Made by a program: the position numbers and the translations under genes
Assembly: GCA_050696075.1 (NCBI GenBank)
Contig: JBOGUF010000146.1
Coordinates: forward strand, 1 to 10,847
DNA: 10,847 nt
Reading direction: 5' to 3'
Origin: JBOGUF01 sp050696075
Lineage (GTDB): Bacteria > Chloroflexota > Chloroflexia > Thermomicrobiales > UBA6265
In this document: one piece after another, positions 6,060 to 10,847 of the stretch
How the letters are laid out: the number at the start of each line of letters is the position of its first letter
Numbering within the stretch: position 1 is the stretch's first letter
The notes under the pieces: generated by a model
What the model saw: only the letters and a program-made list of their open reading frames with translations
What the model was told of the DNA's origin: nothing
Database searches by the model: none

Positions 6060-6082
6060 TGTGGGTGCAGCCACAAGCATTG
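6057..6082. repeat. Imperfect hairpin between the MFS gene end and the PIN-module promoter
   Basis: CAATGTGG (6057-6064) pairs with CCACAAGCATTG (6071-6082) if a few extra bases bulge out, with a 6-nt loop. It lies 15-40 nt after the MFS stop on the minus strand and overlaps the -35 box of the next unit. It could help end MFS transcription or be an operator for the PIN module. No U-tract is present. Confidence 0.35.
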
Positions 6083-6096
6083 TGGCGTGCCCGTGT

Positions 6097-7356
6097 CTAC
6101 GCCGTCCCCGGCGCCGGCGCTGCCTCGGCCAGCGGGCGGCGGTCGATGCGCAGGGCCATCAGACCGCCGGCGACGGCGAGGGCGCCGGCGGAGAGGAAGG
6201 CAACGTTGTAGTCGCCGAGGGTATCGCGCGCCACCCCGCCGAGATAAGCCGCGCTCGCCGCGCCGAGCTGGTGGGCGCAGAAGATCCAGCCGAAGAGCAG
6301 TCCAACGTGCCGCTTGCCGAAGATGTCGGCCGTCAGCGAGACGGTCGGCGGCACGGTCGCGATGTAGTCGAGGCCGAAGAGGACCGCGAAGACGGTCAAG
6401 CCCGGAATGTCGGTCACGAAGGGCACGAGAAAGAGCGAGACGCCGCGGAAGGTGTAGTAGCAGGCGAGGAGTTTCCGTGGGTCGTAGCGGTCGGTCAGCC
6501 AGCCGGAGGCGAGGGTGCCGGTGAAATTCATCGCCCCCATCACCGCCAGCACGCCGGCCGCGGTCACCTCCGGGATGCCGTGGTCGATGGCGTGGGGGAT
6601 GAGGTGGGTGCCGACCAACCCGTTCGAGGTCGCCCCGCAGATGAAGAAGCTGCCCGCCAGCAGCCAGAACTCCGGCACGCGTGTCGCGTGGCGCACGGTG
6701 GCGCGGATATCGACACGCGCGACCTCGGTTTCGATGGCCCCAGTGGCACCATAGGGGAGTAGCCCGACGTCACCCGGTGAATCGCGCATCAGCACCAGCA
6801 CTGGCAGCATGAGCGCCAGCGCGCAGCCCATCAGCACCAACGTCGCGCTGCGCCAGCCGATCACGACGACGAGCCACATCAGCAACGGCACGAAGATGAG
6901 CTGTCCGGCCGAAGCGGCGGCGCTCATCCCTCCCAGGACCATCCCCCGCCGGGCGACGAACCACCGGGTCGCCACCGTCGCGCCCAGGACCGTTGCCACA
7001 ACCCCGGTGCCGACCCCGCTGACCACGCCCCAGAAGAGGGTCAGGTGCCAAAGGGCGTTCATCGCCGCGCCGCCGGCCAGGCTGCCCACGATTAGGATCA
7101 AGCCGCCGAGCATCACCCGCCGCGGCCCGATCCGGTCCATCAGCGCCCCGCCGAAGGGCGCGGCCAATCCGGTCAGGATCAGCCCGATCGAAACGGCGAA
7201 CGAGAGCTGCGTCCGCGTCCAGCCCAGGTCTTCTTCAAGAGGATGGATCAGCACCCCCGGCGCCGAGCGCACGCCGGAGGAGATGAGGAGGGTGAGGATC
7301 GTGATCCCGACGACGACCCAGCCGTAATAGATGCGGTCCGCGAGCGCTCGGTGCAA
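6097..7356 (-). CDS. MFS transporter, monocarboxylate/OFA-like type
   Basis: This 419-residue inner-membrane carrier has about 12 hydrophobic segments in two halves. It resembles the oxalate:formate antiporter / monocarboxylate branch of the major facilitator superfamily: YYGWVVV at 10-16, LGWTRTQLSFA at 44-54, motif A GGALMDRIGPRR (69-80), RWFVARRGMVLG (131-142), the second-half motif SGWLTDRYDPRK (284-295) and GLLFGWIFCAHQLGAA (352-367). The substrate is probably a small organic anion, inferred from the family only. The start is TTG at 7356, chosen because AAGGAG ends 9 nt upstream and the frame then runs directly into TM1. It lies 50 nt behind the LLM oxidoreductase and is likely cotranscribed, so it may import that enzyme's substrate or export its product. 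Confidence 0.87.
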   Translation of the reverse strand: MHRALADRIYYGWVVVGITILTLLISSGVRSAPGVLIHPLEEDLGWTRTQLSFAVSIGLILTGLAAPFGGALMDRIGPRRVMLGGLILIVGSLAGGAAMNALWHLTLFWGVVSGVGTGVVATVLGATVATRWFVARRGMVLGGMSAAASAGQLIFVPLLMWLVVVIGWRSATLVLMGCALALMLPVLVLMRDSPGDVGLLPYGATGAIETEVARVDIRATVRHATRVPEFWLLAGSFFICGATSNGLVGTHLIPHAIDHGIPEVTAAGVLAVMGAMNFTGTLASGWLTDRYDPRKLLACYYTFRGVSLFLVPFVTDIPGLTVFAVLFGLDYIATVPPTVSLTADIFGKRHVGLLFGWIFCAHQLGAASAAYLGGVARDTLGDYNVAFLSAGALAVAGGLMALRIDRRPLAEAAPAPGTA

Positions 7357-7365
7357 TGGATGCCA

Positions 7366-7371
7366 CTCCTT
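7366..7371 (-). promoter_or_regulatory. Ribosome binding site fixing the MFS TTG start
   Basis: AAGGAG on the minus strand is 9 nt before the TTG at 7356. There is no ATG or GTG in frame between this site and the first transmembrane helix, so TTG is the best start. Confidence 0.6.
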
Positions 7372-7384
7372 GCGACATCTCTAC

Positions 7385-7403
7385 AACGCGCCTCCGGCGC
7401 GTT
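7385..7403 (-). terminator. Perfect 8-bp hairpin in the LLM-MFS gap
   Basis: AACGCGCC (7385-7392) and GGCGCGTT (7396-7403) form a perfect stem with loop TCC, a few nt after the LLM stop codon (7407-7409). On the minus strand it is followed by GTAGAGATG, not a U-run. It is more likely an intercistronic stability or attenuation structure than a full terminator. Confidence 0.4.
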
Positions 7404-7406
7404 TGT

Positions 7407-8402
7407 TCAATGCGCGATCCGTGGCATCACGTCGGTTGCCAGCAGCTCGATCGTCTCGCGGTCGTCGGCGTCAAGCTGGACGACAAAGTACCGCGCGCCC
7501 ACGTCGACCAGCGATTGGTAGTAGGCCACCGCTTCGTCCGGGGTGAAGGCCTTGGTCGCCGCCGTGCCGGAGCGGCGGGTGCCGGGGGAGGTCGACCGCG
7601 AGGGGTCGACGCCGTCGCGCTTCGCCTCGGCCGCCGCCTTCGTCGCCGCCATCATCAGGTTGAGCGTGAAGTGCGTCCGCAGGATTTCCTCAAACGGGCG
7701 GCCGAGGTCGTCGCAATGGCCGCGTACGACCTCGAACTTGTGGCGGACGGCCTCGGCGGGCGACGCAAAGCCGCCCGGCGCGTCGTCGGGGCGCGGCTCG
7801 GCAACGTTGCAGGCGTCGGCGTGCTGGGCGACCTGGCGCAGCGTCCGTTTCTCCCCGCCGCCGCCGATCATGATCGGCGGGCGCGGCTGCTGGCGGGGCC
7901 GCGGCTCGATCATCGTCTGCTCGGTGCGGCGGTATCGGCCCTCGTAGCTAAACGGCTCCGGTCCCCAGACCCCCTCTAGGATCGCCAGCGTCTCGTCGAG
8001 CGCGTCCTGTCGCTGGCGGACGGTGCCGAAGGGAACGTCGTAGGAGCGAAACTCGGCCTTGACCCACCCCGAGCCGAGGCCGAGGATGAACCGGCCGCGG
8101 CTGAGGTTATCCAGATCGGCTGCTAGCCGCGCCAGGTACACGGGGTGCCGGTAGCCGGCGCAGAGGACCGTCGATCCCAGCCGGACTCGTTCCGTGACGG
8201 CAGCCAGCGCGGAGAGGCAGACGAACGGCTCGGCGTGCAGCACCGGATGGTCGAAGATGAAGATGGCGTCGAACCCCAGCCCCTCGACCCACCGCCCGGT
8301 CTCCAGCAAGCGCGGCAACGCCTCCGGATCATTCCGCACCACCAGTTGCACGCCGAACCGGATGCCGTTGTCCGCCGCCGCCACCCACGGATGCCGCGCC
8401 AT
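7407..8402 (-). CDS. LLM class F420-dependent oxidoreductase
   Basis: The 331-residue protein is a luciferase-like TIM-barrel oxidoreductase of the type that uses reduced F420 (or FMNH2) as hydride carrier. Visible family stretches are GLGFDAIFIFDHP (41-53), TERVRLGSTVLCAGYRHP (70-87), LSRGRFILGLGSGWVKAEF (100-118), VRQRQDALDETLAIL (128-142) and PRPPIMIGGGGEKRTL (173-188). The last stretch with ADACN (195-199) closely recalls the Rv1855c-type subgroup as I remember it. Cofactor choice is inferred from the family, and the substrate is unknown. I start at the ATG at 8402 because GGGAGGG ends 9 nt upstream; a longer frame to 8510 runs into the hairpin element and is rejected. Residues ~265-285 are a low-complexity Ser/Thr/Arg stretch, probably a loop. 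The MFS gene follows 50 nt downstream. Confidence 0.88.
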   Translation of the reverse strand: MARHPWVAAADNGIRFGVQLVVRNDPEALPRLLETGRWVEGLGFDAIFIFDHPVLHAEPFVCLSALAAVTERVRLGSTVLCAGYRHPVYLARLAADLDNLSRGRFILGLGSGWVKAEFRSYDVPFGTVRQRQDALDETLAILEGVWGPEPFSYEGRYRRTEQTMIEPRPRQQPRPPIMIGGGGEKRTLRQVAQHADACNVAEPRPDDAPGGFASPAEAVRHKFEVVRGHCDDLGRPFEEILRTHFTLNLMMAATKAAAEAKRDGVDPSRSTSPGTRRSGTAATKAFTPDEAVAYYQSLVDVGARYFVVQLDADDRETIELLATDVMPRIAH

Positions 8403-8411
8403 GTCGTCGTG

Positions 8412-8418
8412 CCCTCCC
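8412..8418 (-). promoter_or_regulatory. Ribosome binding site of the LLM gene
   Basis: GGGAGGG on the minus strand is 9 nt before the ATG at 8402. The same 11-nt string (CGTGCCCTCCC on the plus strand) occurs at 8408-8418 and in the left arm of the adjacent element at 8481-8491. Confidence 0.6.
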
Positions 8419-8461
8419 ACTGTACCGACGATTAGGCGGTCAGTCTCGCACAGACGACTCG

Positions 8462-8639
8462 TCGTCGTAGGGGAGGGACCCGTGCCCTCCCGTCGCGCTT
8501 CGCGCGACACGCCGGTTTACCGGCCGTCTTACCCTCATGTTCGCGGTCGTTTTCGTATAGTTGAACGGGCCGCCGCGCGGCATGTCGGCCGTTGGCCGAC
8601 GGGAGCGGAGTTGCGGCGCGGGTCCCTCCCCTACGACGA
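8462..8639. repeat. MITE-like element: 21-bp perfect inverted ends enclosing serial hairpins
   Basis: Positions 8462-8482 and 8619-8639 are perfect 21-bp reverse complements, extendable inward by 4 nt with one mismatch. The left arm also folds by itself: GGGAGGG (8471-8477) with CCCTCCC (8485-8491). Inside are three more perfect hairpins: GTCGCGC-TTC-GCGCGAC (8492-8508), GCCGGT-TT-ACCGGC (8511-8524) and GTCGGCC-GTT-GGCCGAC (8584-8600), plus the 10-bp palindrome GCCGCGCGGC (8572-8581). The core near 8539-8566 is more AT-rich and holds no convincing gene. It fills the gap between the cupin stop (8658) and the LLM start (8402). A non-autonomous dispersed repeat is the simplest reading; a structured RNA is the alternative. 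Confidence 0.65.
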
Positions 8640-8644
8640 TTGGC

Positions 8645-8673
8645 GGTCCGGTTGGACCTACCCCCGTGTCCAA
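8645..8673 (-). terminator. Overlapping alternative hairpins at the cupin stop codon
   Basis: GGTCC (8645-8649) can pair with GGACC (8654-8658), while TTGGAC (8652-8657) can instead pair with GTCCAA (8668-8673). The two stems share bases and exclude each other, and the TAG stop (8658-8660) lies between them. They are short and no U-tract follows, so a functional role is uncertain. Confidence 0.3.
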
Positions 8674-9080
8674 CTCGGCGTCGCGCCCGGCGCCAACTCC
8701 TGGAAGTCGGGGAGTTCCTTCAGCCCTTCTTCCGAGCCGCCGGGGTTGTAGAGGGCGAGGACACGCATCGGTTCCCAACCGACGTTCATCGTCGAGTGGT
8801 AGACGCCGGCGGGGATGTGGACGACGTCGCCGGCCTGGACGGCGAAGGGCGTCCCGTCGGCGATCATCTGCTCGCCGGCGCCGGAGAGGAAGTAGAGGAT
8901 CTCCTCGGCGTCCGGGTGGTTGTGGCGGCCGTGCCCCTGGCCGGGCAGGACGACGACCTCGCCGAAGGTCAGCACCGCCCCCGGCGTCGCGCTCGGCGTG
9001 ACGTACCACTTGATCGCTCCCCAATCGAAGCTGTGCGTGGGGAGGCTGTTCGGGTCGATCGGTCCGTGCGTTGCGCCCAT
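8658..9080 (-). CDS. Small cupin-domain protein
   Basis: The 140-residue protein is a single-domain cupin with both signature motifs intact. Motif 1 is G47-x5-H53-x-H55-x4-E60-x6-G67 (within GRHNHPDAEEILYFLSG). Motif 2 is G84-x5-P90-x-G92-x2-H95-x3-N99 (GDVVHIPAGVYHSTMN). H53, H55, E60 and H95 should bind one divalent metal. Such proteins act as isomerases, dioxygenases or small-molecule binders; which applies here cannot be told. The ATG at 9080 is 2 nt after the stop of the PF09370 gene, with AAGGAG 7 nt upstream inside that gene's end, so the two are clearly cotranscribed and probably coupled. It is cytoplasmic, with no signal or membrane segment. Confidence 0.9.
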   Translation of the reverse strand: MGATHGPIDPNSLPTHSFDWGAIKWYVTPSATPGAVLTFGEVVVLPGQGHGRHNHPDAEEILYFLSGAGEQMIADGTPFAVQAGDVVHIPAGVYHSTMNVGWEPMRVLALYNPGGSEEGLKELPDFQELAPGATPSWTRG

Positions 9081-9082
9081 CG

Positions 9083-9925
9083 TTATGCTCCTTGCTGAAT
9101 CGGCAGCGACTTGAACTGCCGCGTCGTCTCGGTGATGGCCCGCTCGGTGGCCAGCCGCTCCATGCTCGACGCCCCGTAAAAGCCGGCAACGCCCTTGGTC
9201 CGTTGCAGGACGTACGCCGCGTCCTCCGGCGTCGCGATCGGGCCGCCGTGGCAGAGGACCAGGATATCGGATCGGGTCGCGGCCGCCGCGTCGCGGATCG
9301 CCTGCACCCGCTCGACCGCCTGATCGAGCGAGATCGCGGTTTCCGCACCGATCATCCCCGCGGTCGTCAGACCCATGTGGGCGACCAGGATGTCGGCCCC
9401 GGCCTCCGCCATCTGCCGCGCCTCCTCCTCGTCCGCGGCGTAGGGCGTGGTCAACAGATCGAGGGCACGGGCCTCGCGGACCATCTCCACTTCGAGACCG
9501 TACCCCATCCCCGTCTCTTCGAGGTTGGCCCGGATGATGCCGTCGAAGAGGCAGACGGTCGGGAAGTTCTGCACCCCCGAGAACCCCATCTCCTTGATCT
9601 GCTTCAAGAAGACCGGCATCAAGCGGAAGGGGTCGGTGCCGCAGACGCCGGCCAGCACCGGCGTCTGCTTGACCACCGGCAGCACCTCGGCCCCCATCTC
9701 GACGACGATCGCGTTGGCGTCGCCGTAGGGCATCAGGCTGGCCATCGAGCCGCGCCCGGCCATGCGGAACCGCCCCGAGTTGTAGATGATAATCAGGTCG
9801 GCCCCACCCGCCTCCAGGCACTTCGCCGAGAGCCCCGTCCCGGCCCCCGCCCCGATGATTGGCTCGCCCCGTTCCACCTGCGCTCGTAAGCGACTCAGGA
9901 TTGCTTCTCGCGACTCTGTATACAC
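9083..9925 (-). CDS. Phosphoenolpyruvate hydrolase family protein (PF09370 TIM barrel)
   Basis: The 280-residue protein matches the TIM-barrel family annotated as 'phosphoenolpyruvate hydrolase family', earlier called TIM-barrel signal-transduction protein and related to the C-terminal half of the plant antiviral protein Tm-1. Family stretches: GAGAGTGLSAKCLEAGG (25-41), LIIIYNSGRFRMAGRGS (44-60), LAGVCGTDPFR (91-101), GVQNFPTVCLFDG (117-129), EETGMGYGLEVEMV (136-149), AHMGLT (182-187), CHGGPI (225-230) and GASSMERL (251-258). The reaction is not established by sequence and the name should be taken loosely. The start is GTG at 9925, with GGAGG 9 nt upstream; a longer frame into the permease gene is not credible. 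It lies 29 nt after the permease and 2 nt before the cupin. The Tm-1-like UPF0261 partner often found beside this family is not in the window. Confidence 0.88.
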   Translation of the reverse strand: MYTESREAILSRLRAQVERGEPIIGAGAGTGLSAKCLEAGGADLIIIYNSGRFRMAGRGSMASLMPYGDANAIVVEMGAEVLPVVKQTPVLAGVCGTDPFRLMPVFLKQIKEMGFSGVQNFPTVCLFDGIIRANLEETGMGYGLEVEMVREARALDLLTTPYAADEEEARQMAEAGADILVAHMGLTTAGMIGAETAISLDQAVERVQAIRDAAAATRSDILVLCHGGPIATPEDAAYVLQRTKGVAGFYGASSMERLATERAITETTRQFKSLPIQQGA

Positions 9926-9934
9926 TCGATGCTT

Positions 9935-9939
9935 CCTCC
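9935..9939 (-). promoter_or_regulatory. Ribosome binding site fixing the PF09370 GTG start
   Basis: GGAGG on the minus strand sits 9 nt before the GTG at 9925, in the 29-nt gap after the permease stop. It decides the start against the longer overlapping frame. Confidence 0.65.
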
Positions 9940-9954
9940 GTTTTGAACTGACGA

Positions 9955-10815
9955 CTAGCGTGTCGTGCCCCGCAGGCGGGGATTGTAGACCTCCTCCATG
10001 CCCTGGTTGATCAACGCCACCCCGACGAAGAGCAGAATCAAGAGCGTGACCGGCGCCGCCAGGATCGCCCACTTGCCGAGGCTGAGCACGCCCCAGCCGA
10101 TGGCCAAACTGATCAGCGTGCCGAGGTCGAGCACGCCGCTCGGACCAAGACCGAGGATCGTCAGGCCGACCAAGGCGAAGGCGGCGCCGACGGCCGATTG
10201 AGCGAAGCCGATCCCCAGGTAGGGCAGCATGTTGGGCAGGATATCCTGGAAGATGATCTCGCGGTCACGCAGATTCGTCATGTGCGAAAGCTCGACGTAG
10301 GGCCGCTCCCGCAAGCTCAGCACCTGCGAGCGGATGACGCGCGCCGCGAAGGGCCAACTGAAGGCCGCCAGCACCAGCGAAAGCTGGAGCACCGAAAGGT
10401 CGCGCACATAGGCCGAGAGGATGAGGATCAGCGGCAGCGTCGGGATCACCAAGAACATGTCGGTGATGGTGCGCAGCGTCGCGTCGACGACCCCACCCTT
10501 GTACCCCGCCACGAAGCCGACGACGGCGCCGACGACGGTGGAGATGCCGCCCGCAATCACGGCGACGGTGAGCGAGATCGGCAGCCCGGTCAGGACGAGG
10601 CCGAGCACGTCGCGCCCGAAGCGGTCGGTGCCGAGCCAGTGCTCCCGGCTGGGGTCCTCCATGATGCCGAAGGCGCCGGTGCGCGTCGGATCGAGGTCGC
10701 CGATGGCGAGGCGGATGATCACGTCGTGCAGCAGCCCGATCACGATCAAGAAGAGCGTGATGACCAGCCCCACTCGGAACTTTCCGCTAACCCGCCAGAT
10801 GGTAACGAGCGCCAT
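9955..10815 (-). CDS. ABC transporter permease, DppC/OppC type
   Basis: The 286-residue inner-membrane subunit belongs to the peptide/nickel/oligopeptide permease family. It has an N-terminal membrane segment (~14-37), the periplasmic HWLGTDRFGRDVL (59-71) typical of DppC/OppC proteins, about five further helices, and the C-terminal VALINQGMEEVYNPRLRG. The cytoplasmic loop that docks on the ATPase is at ~175-196, ending DREIIFQDILPNMLPYL (184-200). Its EAA---G core is degenerate: E175 is kept, the Ala pair reads LS and the Gly position reads N181. The ATG at 10815 follows AAAGGA with a short 4-nt gap. The DppB partner, binding protein and ATPases are presumably upstream, beyond the right edge. 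Substrate may be oligopeptides, sugars or other solutes. Confidence 0.9.
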   Translation of the reverse strand: MALVTIWRVSGKFRVGLVITLFLIVIGLLHDVIIRLAIGDLDPTRTGAFGIMEDPSREHWLGTDRFGRDVLGLVLTGLPISLTVAVIAGGISTVVGAVVGFVAGYKGGVVDATLRTITDMFLVIPTLPLILILSAYVRDLSVLQLSLVLAAFSWPFAARVIRSQVLSLRERPYVELSHMTNLRDREIIFQDILPNMLPYLGIGFAQSAVGAAFALVGLTILGLGPSGVLDLGTLISLAIGWGVLSLGKWAILAAPVTLLILLFVGVALINQGMEEVYNPRLRGTTR

Positions 10816-10847
10816 TCAATCCTTTCTCAGTCGTGAGTCGTGGGGGG
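10816..10847 (-). other. Right-edge leader or intergenic stretch
   Basis: These 32 nt hold AAAGGA before the permease ATG, a directly repeated ACGACTC/ACGACTG, and a C-rich run on the minus strand. A minus-strand TGA at 10828-10830 could be the stop of an upstream permease gene, but too little is visible to judge. Confidence 0.3.

Noticed and set aside
5744..6076. 110-codon frame overlapping the small acidic gene
   Set aside because: It has no ribosome site at its start, and the 71-residue frame has GGGAGG at good spacing and a more protein-like sequence.
6061..6762. 233-codon plus-strand frame antisense to the MFS gene
   Set aside because: Compositional shadow with no ribosome site.
7407..8510. 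Longer start for the LLM oxidoreductase (367 residues)
   Set aside because: The extra N-terminus is encoded within the hairpin element and lacks family similarity; the ATG at 8402 has a strong ribosome site.
8440..9348. 302-codon minus-strand frame running through the cupin gene and the hairpin element
   Set aside because: Out of frame with the cupin, Arg/Pro-rich, and its C-terminal part is only translation of the structured repeat.
9071..9889. 272-codon plus-strand frame antisense to the PF09370 gene
   Set aside because: Arg/Gly/His-rich shadow of a gene with clear family motifs.
10198..10836. 212-codon plus-strand frame antisense to the ABC permease
   Set aside because: Asp/Glu/Arg/His-rich with no hydrophobic core; antisense shadow of a clear membrane protein.

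Overview
The window looks like a piece of chromosome from a GC-rich bacterium, most likely a Chloroflexota member of the Thermomicrobia/Sphaerobacter type. This is inferred from base composition, frequent GTG/TTG starts and the gene families present (CehA/McbA metallohydrolase, F420-type luciferase-like oxidoreductase, PF09370 TIM barrel, Pr6Pr membrane protein). No rRNA, tRNA, transposase or CRISPR array is visible, so the placement is not proven.

Layout. Positions 1-441 carry no gene but hold two structured repeats: a nested palindrome (27-98) just after a perfect TATAAT, and a double-box inverted repeat (143-254). One plus-strand gene follows (442-3075), a large CehA/McbA-family metallohydrolase with a PHP domain. 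Everything else is on the minus strand. Reading that strand in its own direction from the right edge: a DppC-type ABC permease (10815-9955), a PF09370 'phosphoenolpyruvate hydrolase family' TIM-barrel protein (9925-9083), a cupin (9080-8658), a hairpin-rich MITE-like element (8462-8639), an F420-type LLM oxidoreductase (8402-7407), an MFS carrier (7356-6097), a small acidic protein (5990-5775) with a PIN-domain protein (5751-5218) that look like a toxin-antitoxin pair, a secreted NTF2/SnoaL-like protein (5108-4500), a Pr6Pr membrane protein (4056-3391), and a possible small coupled ORF (3394-3128) that converges on the metallohydrolase.

How the parts may work together. The permease, PF09370 protein and cupin are packed tightly (29 nt and 2 nt gaps) and are probably the tail of an oligopeptide/solute ABC transporter operon whose other subunits lie beyond the right edge. 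The LLM oxidoreductase and MFS carrier form a second tight pair. With the CehA/McbA hydrolase nearby this resembles an uptake-and-breakdown region for small organic substrates, but no substrate can be read from the sequence. The PIN module has its own good promoter and looks independent.

The most unusual material is the PIN partner, which has an acidic tail and no recognisable antitoxin domain, and the non-coding structured elements: the element with 21-bp perfect inverted ends enclosing several perfect hairpins (8462-8639), the double-box inverted repeat (143-254), and the structured stretch that starts where a transcript from TATAAT would begin (14-98).
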